A stretch of DNA of 64,000 bases from a virus, in the IMG/VR virus record IMGVR_UViG_3300033148_007258, positions 1 to 64,000 of that record; one strand, written 5' to 3'. Made by a program: the position numbers and the translations under genes. Position 1 is the first letter of the stretch. The number at the start of each line of letters is the position of its first letter. Below the pieces are notes generated by a model. It was not told the origin of the DNA and made no database searches. It worked only from the letters and a program-made list of their open reading frames with translations. Positions 48,185-55,089 of the stretch are shown in pieces.

Positions 48185-48529
48185 GTGGCAACAAAAGAAA
48201 CTGTTTTCAAGAATGAAAAAGGTGAAATTTGGCATTATTATAGAAACGACTATATGTTTTATGTGGCCGACAAGAAGATAGGGCAAATGGTAAAAAAGTG
48301 GCAGAATGCATCTTATTTTGCCACTTATTGGTATCCCGATGGTCGGATTTGCCATCAATATATTATACCCTATAAGCTAAAAAGGCGTGCAATCTCTGCC
48401 CTCAAGGGAACGTACCCGAAAAACAACAACAGTGATTCAAAACATACATCCCATTTTGTGCACACCAACTCTAAAATAAGCCATTCTAAGGGCAAAACAA
48501 AGACGGGTGTATGTTCAGGGTCGGTATAA
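48185..48529 (+). CDS. hypothetical basic protein, 114 aa
   Basis: A GTG start with ACGAGGAGTATATTTAA upstream. The first 65 residues are rich in aromatic strands (EIWHYYRNDYMFYVADKKIG, YFATYWYPDGRICHQYIIPY). The last 40 are low-complexity Ser, Lys, His and Thr. No family recognised. Confidence 0.72.
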   Translation: MATKETVFKNEKGEIWHYYRNDYMFYVADKKIGQMVKKWQNASYFATYWYPDGRICHQYIIPYKLKRRAISALKGTYPKNNNSDSKHTSHFVHTNSKISHSKGKTKTGVCSGSV

Positions 48530-48571
48530 TGTCTTAAAACGCAAAATTCAACACTTGATAAGGCTAAAAGC

Positions 48572-48790
48572 ATGAACCTCATCAGATGTAGAGAACCCCG
48601 CCGAAAACTAAAGATTATCAAGGAGGAGAAAAGCAGGGTCATGCCCTGGGTTAAGCGCCGATATTATGCCGCCGATAACGGCGATGTGTTTTTGTGCTGG
48701 TCGGGACTCAGGGTTAAATATGATGAATCGGGTCAGCCGATTAAATATAAAGTGAATCACTGGCGAAAGGTAGAGGGTTATGAACGATAA
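48572..48790 (+). CDS. hypothetical basic protein, 72 aa
   Basis: An ATG at 48572 with AAGG upstream; an internal ATG (MPWVKRRYYAADNGDVFLCW) behind AAGGAGGAGAAAAGC is an alternative start and has the better ribosome site. It is a basic, strand-rich protein. It overlaps the next gene by 11 bases. Function unknown. Confidence 0.65.
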   Translation: MNLIRCREPRRKLKIIKEEKSRVMPWVKRRYYAADNGDVFLCWSGLRVKYDESGQPIKYKVNHWRKVEGYER

Positions 48791-49247
48791 CAACGGAGCG
48801 GGCAAGTGGTTCCGCTACAGACAACAGACCATATTTCACAAGGCAGAAACCATGAACTATAACATTCAACAGGAAGTTCACCGGTTTCTGTGGCAGTTCA
48901 AGCCGCAGAGCCGGATTGCCCGCCTGATGGGCATTGCCAACACTACGCTGGACGGTTGGTTCCGTCGGGAGACTTTCCCCCTGTGGGCGGTCGTGCTACA
49001 CCCGAACTATGACGAGATCATCGAATATATCGGTGAAGTTCATCGGGCACTCAAAACCCGACAGGAACAGCATGCCGTGAACTCGCTCGACATAGACCGT
49101 CGGCTGATTGACACCAAAACCGCCGCCGCATCAAGGGACTATAATTTGTTTATGCGGTGCAAGGCGGCGCTCATAAAGACAGTTAAGGACTGGCGTGGCG
49201 ATTTTTGCGCCAGTGGAACGCAGTTTGATTTGGGATTTGAACATTAA
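48780..49247 (+). CDS. putative helix-turn-helix protein, 155 aa
   Basis: Residues about 30-62 (EVHRFLWQFKPQSRIARLMG, IANTTLDGWFRRETFPLWAV) have the spacing of a helix-turn-helix in which IANTTLDGWF would be the recognition helix. The second half is helical and basic (DIDRRLIDTKTAAASRDYNL, FMRCKAALIKTVKDW). It starts inside the previous gene. A DNA-binding role is likely; target unknown. Confidence 0.68.
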   Translation: MNDNNGAGKWFRYRQQTIFHKAETMNYNIQQEVHRFLWQFKPQSRIARLMGIANTTLDGWFRRETFPLWAVVLHPNYDEIIEYIGEVHRALKTRQEQHAVNSLDIDRRLIDTKTAAASRDYNLFMRCKAALIKTVKDWRGDFCASGTQFDLGFEH

Positions 49248-49263
49248 ACAAAAGGAGCAGTAA

Positions 49264-49602
49264 ATGGCTAAAATCATTTTTGAGGGCAAAGTGCCCGAAT
49301 GGGCAGAATCGTGGATTTGTGTGGAATCCAGAGAAATAGATGAATTTCTTGGGTTTTCACCATTCAAATCTATTGAGGACTTACACACCTCTCCGGTGGA
49401 TTTTGATTTAATCCCCGTTCGCTGTCGTTGTAATGCAAGGTTCACCGAGTTTGTCATCATGGGCAACGGCAACGGCGGGCAGAGTCAGGATTTCAAGACG
49501 CCGTACACGTGTGATGAAGAAGAGCCGGAATGTCCCATAGGCTATAAAGCAGTTTGCCACGAGAATGACAATCATTGGTGGTGTGAATACGATCCAGATT
49601 GA
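49264..49602 (+). CDS. hypothetical cysteine-containing protein, 112 aa
   Basis: AAAAGGAGCAGTAAATG marks the start. Cysteines occur as CVES, CRCN and a later CDEEEPECPIGYKAVC, with NDNHWWCEYDPD at the end. This could be a zinc site or disulfides. The start AKIIFEGKVPEWAESWICVE looks like a small beta domain. No family recognised. Confidence 0.72.
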   Translation: MAKIIFEGKVPEWAESWICVESREIDEFLGFSPFKSIEDLHTSPVDFDLIPVRCRCNARFTEFVIMGNGNGGQSQDFKTPYTCDEEEPECPIGYKAVCHENDNHWWCEYDPD

Positions 49603-49613
49603 GGGCATAAACA

Positions 49614-50183
49614 GTGTTATCATTTAATCTAAACTTAATTTATCAGATTATAGCAATTCTATTTGTTGTGGGGATAATAATTGATATACGGAAGCTATGG
49701 GTAGCTACTCCCCTGTTCTTCGTTTTTATTTTATCAATACTTTACGGAAAGGGATCATGGTATTGCTTAATCACCATTGGACTATATTTGTTGCTCATAA
49801 CCACAAAAAGGCAAAACTGTATTTTGCTTGGTTTTCCGTTATTGGTCGCGCTATCAATTCAGCTTTCATTTTTCATTCACCAATGGGACTACTTTTCAAT
49901 GTATAAAGACGCATTAACTCTATCGTGTATAAGCACAGCCGCGTTCCTGCTTGTCTCGCGGAACTTGCGGGATATTCCGCTTGCGTTGATGTTTCTTTCC
50001 TTCGCGGTGTTCTGGCATCAATTCTGGATTATTGAGGCTAATCTTGTGCTGGCGGCTTATATCTTGTGGCAGATTTGTGTCAGCATTCCCGGATCGTGGT
50101 TGTGGGGAATCGGCATCAAGATATGGGAAGGTGCATCGGGGCTGATGCACCACTACAGCAATCATGCACAGTATTCATGGTAG
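49614..50183 (+). CDS. polytopic membrane protein, 189 aa
   Basis: A GTG start at 49614. Five or six hydrophobic helices fill most of the sequence (LNLIYQIIAILFVVGIIIDI; FFVFILSILYGKGSWYCLIT; LLGFPLLVALSIQLSFFI; LMFLSFAVFWHQFW). No enzymatic motif is visible. A membrane protein among early genes might exclude other phages, but that is only a guess. The RNA island starts just downstream. Confidence 0.75.
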   Translation: MLSFNLNLIYQIIAILFVVGIIIDIRKLWVATPLFFVFILSILYGKGSWYCLITIGLYLLLITTKRQNCILLGFPLLVALSIQLSFFIHQWDYFSMYKDALTLSCISTAAFLLVSRNLRDIPLALMFLSFAVFWHQFWIIEANLVLAAYILWQICVSIPGSWLWGIGIKIWEGASGLMHHYSNHAQYSW

Positions 50184-50189
50184 GTGGGG

Positions 50190-50355
50190 GTAATTAATCT
50201 GATGGGCTTGCAACAGATAAAGGGCGAACCAAAACATGGAGGGAACTGCCTATGGGCTGATAAGGCAACTGTTGGTTTCATGGCAAGAGTATACGTTGGA
50301 CTGAAAATCAGTAAATGAACAATCTGCCGCCCCCTGGGCGGTTCCGCGGGGCGGC
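50190..50355 (+). ncRNA. structured RNA region ending in a strong hairpin
   Basis: AACCAA and TTGGTT enclose a TGCC/GGCA hairpin in the first half. The 3' end is a perfect stem GCCGCCCC (50326-50333) with GGGGCGGC (50348-50355), extended inside by GCGG-TT-CCGC. The region has no reading frame and leads straight into the tRNA-like element at 50359. It may be part of one larger RNA gene. Boundaries are uncertain. Confidence 0.4.
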
Positions 50356-50358
50356 ATA

Positions 50359-50413
50359 CTGGCGGAGCTGGTGTTCCTACAGGGACGTCGGGGTTCGATT
50401 CCCTGACCGCCAG
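50359..50413 (+). tRNA. miniature tRNA-like element, 55 nt
   Basis: CTGGCGG (50359-50365) pairs with CCGCCAG (50407-50413) as an acceptor stem, and CGGGG-TTCGATT-CCCTG (50389-50405) is a normal T arm with the conserved TTCGA. Between them there is room for only one more hairpin (GTTCC-TACA-GGGAC), so a D arm and a normal anticodon arm are missing. It could be a decayed tRNA, a tRNA mimic, or the 3' part of a larger RNA that starts near 50190. Confidence 0.45.
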
Positions 50414-50466
50414 CTAAGGCAATATTTAAATCACCACTATATTAATTAATAACGAGGAGCATTGAC

Positions 50467-50673
50467 GTGGACACCAAAACTGGAAATGTTTTAAAATTTT
50501 CTAACAAGGAAAAACTCATCAAAGCACAAAAAAGACGGATAGCATTAGGCGAGCCCTTATTGGAAGAATTGAAATGTATGCCTGATCCTAATTGCCGATA
50601 TTGCTACGGCAGAGGGTATACCGGTAAAGACACAATTACGGATTTATATGTTCCTTGTAAATGTGTTAAATAA
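50467..50673 (+). CDS. small DnaJ-type zinc-finger protein, 68 aa
   Basis: A GTG start behind ACGAGGAGCATTGAC. The helical N-terminus is followed by CRYCYGRGYTG and a closing PCKCVK. CxxCxGxG is the knuckle found in DnaJ zinc domains and many small phage proteins. It probably binds zinc. Function unknown. Confidence 0.78.
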   Translation: MDTKTGNVLKFSNKEKLIKAQKRRIALGEPLLEELKCMPDPNCRYCYGRGYTGKDTITDLYVPCKCVK

Positions 50674-50681
50674 TAACGGTT

Positions 50682-50921
50682 GAGCGAGTGGCGAAATTGG
50701 CAGACGCTATATCAATCCAGTAAATCTTGGTAAGGTCTACGAATTTTAGTGAAAAAAGGTTTGTTTGTGTACCTCTGAGTAGCTGATAACTGTGGATTGT
50801 GCAAGTATGGGGAGATGAAAATTAGAAGGAAAAGGGCAACTCCTATGCGGGTAGAAAATTAGACTAAATCACAAACCTACCCAAAGAAAGCCTACTGCGG
50901 GTTCGAGTCCCGCCTCGCTCT
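50682..50921 (+). tRNA. tRNA-Leu-like gene with ~170-nt insertion between D and T arms
   Basis: The ends form a perfect tRNA frame. The acceptor stem is GAGCGAG (50682-50688) with CTCGCTC (50914-50920), the D arm is TGGCGAAATTGGCAGACGC (a tRNA-Leu hallmark), and the T arm is GCGGG-TTCGAGT-CCCGC (50897-50913). Instead of an anticodon arm and variable loop there are about 170 bases that fold on themselves. TTGGTAAGG (50728-50736) pairs with CCTACCCAA, with bulges, and GTTTGTG with CACAAAC. An intron is the simplest reading, but I cannot find the group I core, and no anticodon can be assigned. Confidence 0.55.
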
Positions 50922-51015
50922 CTAATCGGGGTTACTTATAGTAATCCTCCTCGTACCGGGCGCCGGGTTTACAAGTGGCTCGGCGTTCGGGTTAATTTTA
51001 GGCGGGAGACGCGAA

Positions 51016-51276
51016 ATGGGAATGTATGATTGTGTAAATTTTGAAATGAGGTGTCCTGAATGCAATATGTTGATTAACGATTTTCAAACAAAGGATACTT
51101 CTGGCGATAGAGTTTTGCAGTTAAATTCAGTTGATATAAGGGAGGTGTTCAATTTTTATACTTTTTGTGATAATTGTAAAACGTGGATTGAGTTTAACAG
51201 AAAACCACAAAATATAACCATTGATGATTTTGAAATGACAATCGACACGAGTAAGAAGGTGGATAAACATGGCTAA
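51016..51276 (+). CDS. conserved MGMYD-type zinc-binding phage protein, 86 aa
   Basis: GGCGGGAGACGCGAAATG marks the start. MGMYDCVNFEMRCPECNMLI, NDFQTKDTSG and then FCDNCKTWIEF form a recognisable small protein type in phages: an MGMYD start, a CPxC pair, an FQ(S/T)KD motif and a second CxxC pair. It probably binds one zinc. Biochemical role unknown. Confidence 0.85.
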   Translation: MGMYDCVNFEMRCPECNMLINDFQTKDTSGDRVLQLNSVDIREVFNFYTFCDNCKTWIEFNRKPQNITIDDFEMTIDTSKKVDKHG

Positions 51277-51436
51277 AGTCTACATTTATCGCTGCCCGCG
51301 GTGCGGTAAAGAGTATCCGTTAAGAGCGCGCGGGATTATCTTTGTCTCCTGCCGGTGCGGCGTGGAGATGCAGTTCGTGAGAACAGAGACCGAAGCCAAG
51401 AGTAAAAAGCCAGAGGAAAAAGCAAATGTCGAATAA
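51269..51436 (+). CDS. zinc-ribbon small protein, 55 aa
   Basis: ATG at 51269 lies 8 bases inside the previous gene, behind AGAAGGTGGATAAAC. It reads MAKVYIYRCPRCGKEYPLRA, then VSCRCGVEMQFV and a charged tail. CPRC at 9-12 and CRC at 28-30 make a short ribbon. It overlaps the next gene by 11 bases. Small zinc ribbons are frequent in this genome. Confidence 0.72.
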   Translation: MAKVYIYRCPRCGKEYPLRARGIIFVSCRCGVEMQFVRTETEAKSKKPEEKANVE

Positions 51437-51611
51437 CCAACGCATCACCCGCGAGCAAGCCGCTCACCGTCTTGGTGTGTCGGTGAAGCATGTTGACCGG
51501 CTTATAGCGGGCGGGTGGATTAAGGCAATTAATGTTTCTACGAGCGGGCGCAGATGTGTCCGCATTTCTACATCCAGCATCGACCAGTATGAACAAAAGG
51601 CGGCGATATGA
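51426..51611 (+). CDS. excisionase-like MerR/HTH_17 DNA-binding protein, 61 aa
   Basis: RITREQAAHRLGVSVKHVDR, LIAGGWIKAINVSTSGRRCV, RISTSSIDQY is the standard short winged-helix excisionase layout: helix, turn, recognition helix, wing and a final strand. Such proteins bend attachment-site DNA and steer the integrase towards excision. It lies two genes before the integrase gene with overlapping ends, which supports that role. Confidence 0.82.
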   Translation: MSNNQRITREQAAHRLGVSVKHVDRLIAGGWIKAINVSTSGRRCVRISTSSIDQYEQKAAI

Positions 51612-51892
51612 CAACCAGCGAAGAATATTTCACCGATTCCCCGATACATCCAGGGGAATATCTGCGAGACTTTATTAAGGAAATAAAAATCACGTCAAAA
51701 CAATTGGCTCAACAACTGGAAATAGATGAGCAAACCTTAAGGGCGATACTGGATGGTAAGTCGCCTATTACTTCGCCAATAGCTGAACGTTTGGGGGATA
51801 TATCGGAAATTCCTGCATGGTTTTGGAATAGGTTGCAAATCCATTATGATACAAACCGCGAATATAATTTATGGCGGCGGCGACATGAATAG
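51608..51892 (+). CDS. HigA-type XRE protein, 94 aa
   Basis: SPIHPGEYLRDFIKEIKITS, KQLAQQLEIDEQTLRAILDG, KSPITSPIAERLGDIS, then PAWFWNRLQIHYD is the diagnostic HigA (VapI) antitoxin pattern, including HPGE..L, the helix-turn-helix and the W-x-x-LQ tail. No HigB-type toxin is next to it, so it is probably an orphan that acts as a regulator of the xis-int operon. ATGA overlap with the excisionase-like gene. Confidence 0.85.
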   Translation: MTTSEEYFTDSPIHPGEYLRDFIKEIKITSKQLAQQLEIDEQTLRAILDGKSPITSPIAERLGDISEIPAWFWNRLQIHYDTNREYNLWRRRHE

Positions 51893-53012
51893 TATCGCTT
51901 TACAAAACGGTTCAATATACCTGAAGAGCCGCCAGGGGCAACAAGAGCCGTACTGGTATTATCGGCGGCGAATTGGAAAAAAGTATGTGCTACGGGCACT
52001 GAAAACACACGACCCTGAGGAGGCTAAGCGTCGCGCAGGACGATACTGGGACTGGATGACAAACGCCGAATTGATTTCCAATAAAAATATTCGAGCACCG
52101 CAGAAAAAGCTGCGGACATTTAAGGACGTTTACGGTCAGTATATTGCCGAAGTACGTGACGGGGCATTTGATAATCGACGCACCACCGTTTTGTCGAAAG
52201 AATGCATCTATCGGGTTTTGTTCAAGCACACAGAAATCGGCAACATGCTGATTGACCAGATTACCGTTGCCGACATCGGTCTTGCTCTTAATACAATCAA
52301 GCGCGAACGAGGCATGTCGGGCGCACGTAGAAACCGATATCGTTCTGAGCTTCGGCGATTCTTCAACTATGCCATTACTCTCGGTGTTGTTGAACACAAT
52401 CCCGTAATTAAAACAACGCACCTCCCGGAAAACAAGCAGCGTAAAAATTTCCACCTGTTTACGCCGGAAGAAATCCGCAAGCTATTTGAGGCGGCGAGGC
52501 AATATCCGAAAGGCGACACAAAGCTCCCCCTGCTGGCACTGGCATATTATACCGGAATGCGTATCAGTGAAATCCTGAGTCTGCAACTGGACAGTATTAA
52601 TCTTGAAACAGGGGAAATGGCTTATTATTCGTCTAAAACACGCAAGGAAATGTATGTGTTTATAGCCGATAAGCTACGGGATATATTGCGGGAGTACATA
52701 GCTACTTTACCAGAAGATTCGGTTTGGCTGTTTCCGGCAGACCGCAGCGCGGGACATCTTGTCTATGCGCGGTCGCAATGGCGACGCCTTATCAAAGATG
52801 CGGGGATCAAACATATACCGGACAGGGCTTGGCATACGTTCCGGCACGGGTTCATAACGCGGATGCTGGAAATGGGCGTTCCTCCCTCCGTGATTGCACA
52901 GTTTACGGGACAAACGGTTGCAATCATCGAGAGGGTTTATAACTGGATCGGGGAAAACAAAGACCTCTTGCGGGGGGTAATGAAAAAATATGAGGAATCA
53001 GATAACACATAA
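51885..53012 (+). CDS. int: tyrosine-type integrase
   Basis: 375 aa from ATG 51885; the upstream in-frame ATG at 51846 lies in the HigA-like gene. An N-terminal arm-binding domain (about 1-65) and a core-binding SAM-like domain (about 75-170) precede the catalytic domain. The catalytic set is R226 in TGMRISE, K251 in SSKTRKE, H317 and R320 in HTFRH, and nucleophile Y352 in ERVYNW. The usual second histidine is Q343 (TGQTV). The gene abuts an attP-like site with a tRNA-Arg 3' half and arm-type repeats, so it probably integrates the phage at that tRNA gene. Confidence 0.93.
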   Translation: MNSIALQNGSIYLKSRQGQQEPYWYYRRRIGKKYVLRALKTHDPEEAKRRAGRYWDWMTNAELISNKNIRAPQKKLRTFKDVYGQYIAEVRDGAFDNRRTTVLSKECIYRVLFKHTEIGNMLIDQITVADIGLALNTIKRERGMSGARRNRYRSELRRFFNYAITLGVVEHNPVIKTTHLPENKQRKNFHLFTPEEIRKLFEAARQYPKGDTKLPLLALAYYTGMRISEILSLQLDSINLETGEMAYYSSKTRKEMYVFIADKLRDILREYIATLPEDSVWLFPADRSAGHLVYARSQWRRLIKDAGIKHIPDRAWHTFRHGFITRMLEMGVPPSVIAQFTGQTVAIIERVYNWIGENKDLLRGVMKKYEESDNT

Positions 53013-53020
53013 ATCATGTG

Positions 53021-53060
53021 GACTGGAACGGACTGGAACGGACTGGAGCGGACTGGAAGA
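53021..53060 (+). repeat. four tandem 10-bp arm-type repeats (GACTGGAACG)
   Basis: Units are GACTGGAACG, GACTGGAACG, GACTGGAGCG and GACTGGAAGA. Two inverted copies lie beyond the tRNA-like core at 53312-53331. These are probably the sites bound by the integrase N-terminal domain. Confidence 0.8.
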
Positions 53061-53073
53061 TACCACTGTTTTT

Positions 53074-53094
53074 GTTTGTACTGTAGTTTGTACT
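53074..53094 (+). repeat. paired GTTTGTACT sites, left arm
   Basis: GTTTGTACT at 53074-53082 and again at 53086-53094, 12 bases apart. The same motif occurs as a pair 12 bases apart in the right arm (53358-53365 and 53370-53380). One turn of spacing suggests a protein that binds side by side, such as the excisionase-like protein or a second integrase surface. Confidence 0.7.
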
Positions 53095-53151
53095 CACTCC
53101 GCCGAAACGAGGGATAAGGCGGGAAACAGTTCGTGCTTAATCCGTGCTTGT

Positions 53152-53192
53152 ACGCCAGGAAGGACTCGAACCTTCAACCTACGGCTTAGAAG
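53152..53192 (-). other. attP core: 3' half of tRNA-Arg(UCU)
   Basis: On the minus strand the sequence runs CTTCTAA (anticodon loop with UCU), GCCGT, AGGTT, the T arm GAAGG-TTCGAGT-CCTTC, then acceptor strand CTGGCGT. The bases before CTTCTAA do not pair with the anticodon stem, so identity with a tRNA gene begins at the anticodon loop, which is the usual crossover zone of tyrosine integrases. Insertion would restore the 3' end of the host tRNA-Arg gene. Confidence 0.82.
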
Positions 53193-53311
53193 TCCTTTGT
53201 TGTATTACCCGCAACTGAACACTCCCGAACAAGCTAAATCGTTACACACATTGAAGTTACACGGTATTGCACCACCGGATTTTGGGCGCATTCGGCGAAA
53301 AGGCAATGTTC

Positions 53312-53331
53312 TTTTCCAGTCCGTTCCAGTC
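53312..53331 (-). repeat. two inverted arm-type repeats, right arm
   Basis: CGTTCCAGTC (53322-53331) is the exact inverse of the left-arm unit GACTGGAACG; TTTTCCAGTC (53312-53321) is a partial copy. Together with 53021-53060 they bracket the core. Confidence 0.78.
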
Positions 53332-53357
53332 CATATCAAGCACGCACAAAAAATAAA

Positions 53358-53380
53358 GTTTGTACCCGTGTTTGTACTCA
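53358..53380 (+). repeat. paired GTTTGTAC sites, right arm
   Basis: GTTTGTAC at 53358-53365 and GTTTGTACTCA at 53370-53380. The second copy shares GTTTGTACTCA with the left-arm site at 53086-53096. Same spacing of 12 and same orientation as on the left. Confidence 0.7.
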
Positions 53381-53434
53381 TCACGGAAAACAATATAATG
53401 AATTTGCGGGAAAGATGCAATGGAGAAAAGTGTA

Positions 53435-54028
53435 ATGGCTAATGTTAGAGTGTATTTGGGCGGGACGGGCAACAAGAGCGCGTGGCGGGCACGGTTGATT
53501 AATATGCTGAACGCGGATGTGATTGATTATTTCAACCCGCTCGTTAATGAGTGGAACATAATGACGGCTGTCAAAGAAGAAGCATCGCAGAAGGCGATTT
53601 GTGACTATCTGCTCTGTGTTATCACCCCGAAACAGATTGATGTATACGCCATAGCTGAGGCGGTGAATAATAGTCATGCGTGTCCCGATAGGACGTTATT
53701 TTGTTACCTGAGACATGATGACGGCGAAATGTATGGGGACAATCAAGAGTGCTGGTTGTTTATGACGGCGTCGCTAATCGGGTTTAATGGCGGGCACTGT
53801 TTTGAATCGCTGGAAGAGGTGGCAGATTTCCTTAACCGGCGAGCTCAAAAACGCAGAAATCACTGGATACTGCGGGCTGAGGACAGCGATTTAACGGACG
53901 GGAGTTTATTAATCCGGCGGATACTTCTGCGGCTTGGCTTATCCAACAATGAACTTGTCGAGAATTTTTATAAACTTGATAAAATCGATATGGATGTTCT
54001 GGAACGATTATACGAGGAAATGAAATGA
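53435..54028 (+). CDS. nucleoside 2-deoxyribosyltransferase-like protein, 197 aa
   Basis: The start at 53435 (MANVRVYLGGTGNKSAWRAR) follows GGAGAAAAGTGTA. VYLGGT-x3-S-x-WR, then DYFNPLVNEWN, a following E, and CDYLLCVITP match the nucleoside 2-deoxyribosyltransferase-like family (Nuc_deoxyri_tr2). Relatives transfer deoxyribose or hydrolyse N-glycosidic bonds, and several act in nucleotide sensing. The last 65 residues are an extra helical domain (EDSDLTDGSLLIRRILLRLG). It is the first gene of the operon after attP. Confidence 0.8.
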   Translation: MANVRVYLGGTGNKSAWRARLINMLNADVIDYFNPLVNEWNIMTAVKEEASQKAICDYLLCVITPKQIDVYAIAEAVNNSHACPDRTLFCYLRHDDGEMYGDNQECWLFMTASLIGFNGGHCFESLEEVADFLNRRAQKRRNHWILRAEDSDLTDGSLLIRRILLRLGLSNNELVENFYKLDKIDMDVLERLYEEMK

Positions 54029-54351
54029 CATTAAAGGATGTTTATACATTAGAGGATGCTATGGAGTATATCGGCAACTCCAAGTCATGGAAAAAAGCGT
54101 GGGCAGTAAGCAGGCGTAAGTGGGAACTGATTCAATGTGGCACAAGAAGTTATCAAAGATGTTATTATTGTGGATTCTGCCTTGTTCTACAAAATCAGAA
54201 CGGTTTTTTATCATGCGAGGGTGTTTGCCCAGTTGAAGTATATTGTGGTGGTTTGCAATATAAACGAGATAATGCCACTAAGGTTATACAATATCTTGAT
54301 GCTAATAAAGAGCGCATTTTCGCAATGGATAAAAAGAAGGAAAAACTATGA
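54025..54351 (+). CDS. cysteine-rich protein, paralogue of 63554-63931, 108 aa
   Basis: ATGA overlap with the gene before it. YTLEDAMEYIGNSKSWKKAW, RRKWELIQCGTRSYQRCYYC, GFC, then CEGVCPVEVYC and NATKVIQYLDANKERIFAMD. It shares YIGNSKSW, RRKWELI, CGFC, NAT.V.QYLDANK.RIFA with the protein at 63554. The six or so cysteines suggest a metal site, possibly an Fe-S or zinc cluster. Family unknown. Confidence 0.75.
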   Translation: MTLKDVYTLEDAMEYIGNSKSWKKAWAVSRRKWELIQCGTRSYQRCYYCGFCLVLQNQNGFLSCEGVCPVEVYCGGLQYKRDNATKVIQYLDANKERIFAMDKKKEKL

Positions 54352-55079
54352 GCACTAAAATCGAGTGGGCGCAAAACCCAGACGGCACACGGGGCGAGAC
54401 TTGGAACTTGTGGCATGGATGCGGAAAAATCAGTCCGGGCTGTAAATACTGCTATGCGGAACGGTTCGCAAAGCGGCTTGGAACGTGTGATAAATATGAT
54501 GGTACGATTAAGTATTTCTTTGAGCGCATAGATCAACCACTACATTGGAAAAAGCCAAGAATGATATTCGTCAACAGTATGAGCGATTTATTTCATGAGA
54601 ACGTATCTTTTGAAGCAACCGCAACTATTATATCTACAATGAGCGCAACCCCTCAACATATTTATCAGATTTTAACAAAGAGACCAGAACTGGCATTGCG
54701 ATATACTTTTCCGTCAAACGTTTGGCTCGGCGTGTCGGTGGAATCCCCTGAATATCTGCATCGGATCGAGACACTGCTGAAAATTCCGGCGGCGGTGCGG
54801 TTTGTGAGTTTTGAACCGTTACTTGAAGATGTTGGAAATTTAGATAAATATTTACTTGACAATTACGGGAATAGAGAGTTGCTCTCGTGGATAATTTGCG
54901 GTTGTGAATCGGGTCCAAGGCGGCGACCGTGCAAGCTGGAGTGGGTACGGAATATCGTTGAGCAGTGCCAGAATGCAGGCGTGCCCGTATTCGTAAAGCA
55001 GCTTAACCTTGACGGCAAAGTGGAACATGATATTGAGAAGTTCCCGCCGGATTTTCGGATTCGGGAATTTCCGAAATAG
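54348..55079 (+). CDS. phage Gp37/Gp68-type (DUF5131) radical-SAM-like protein, 243 aa
   Basis: ATGA overlap with the gene before it. TKIEWAQ, WHGCGKISPGCKYCYAERF (C25, C32, C35), FVNSMSDLFHE, ILTKRPE, NVWLGVSVE and CGCESGPRRRPC are diagnostic of the phage Gp37/Gp68 family. Its cysteine triad resembles the cluster-binding loop of radical SAM enzymes. The natural reaction is not settled to my knowledge. Its neighbours suggest a nucleotide- or DNA-related job. Confidence 0.9.
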   Translation: MSTKIEWAQNPDGTRGETWNLWHGCGKISPGCKYCYAERFAKRLGTCDKYDGTIKYFFERIDQPLHWKKPRMIFVNSMSDLFHENVSFEATATIISTMSATPQHIYQILTKRPELALRYTFPSNVWLGVSVESPEYLHRIETLLKIPAAVRFVSFEPLLEDVGNLDKYLLDNYGNRELLSWIICGCESGPRRRPCKLEWVRNIVEQCQNAGVPVFVKQLNLDGKVEHDIEKFPPDFRIREFPK

Positions 55080-55089
55080 GGGTCTTAAT

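Larger units (their letters stand above)
53013..53434. other. attP region (non-coding)
   Basis: The 420 bases after the integrase hold no credible gene. In order they contain four 10-bp repeats (53021-53060), two GTTTGTACT sites (53074-53094), a tRNA-Arg(UCU) 3' half (53152-53192), two inverted copies of the first repeat (53312-53331), and two further GTTTGTAC sites (53358-53380). The symmetric layout of arm sites around a core is that of a lambda-type attP. The tRNA half sits with phage genes on both sides, which points to a circular, non-integrated molecule. Confidence 0.8.

Noticed and set aside
50708-50896. Group I intron
   Set aside because: Long-range pairing is present, but I could not identify the P7/P3 core or a clean exon junction by eye; left as an undefined insertion.
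50682-50921. tmRNA
   Set aside because: The D arm is that of a normal tRNA-Leu, the acceptor stem lacks the usual tmRNA features, and no convincing tag-peptide frame ending in Ala-Ala is present.
51608-51892. Full HigBA toxin-antitoxin locus
   Set aside because: Only the HigA-like half is present; the neighbours are an excisionase-like protein and the integrase.
53152-53192. Complete tRNA-Arg gene
   Set aside because: Only the 3' half matches; the bases before the anticodon loop cannot form the anticodon stem and no D arm or 5' acceptor strand exists.
52990-53442. 150-aa plus-strand reading frame after the integrase
   Set aside because: It is the translation of the attP region (repeats plus a tRNA half), starts inside the integrase gene, has no ribosome site and unlikely composition.
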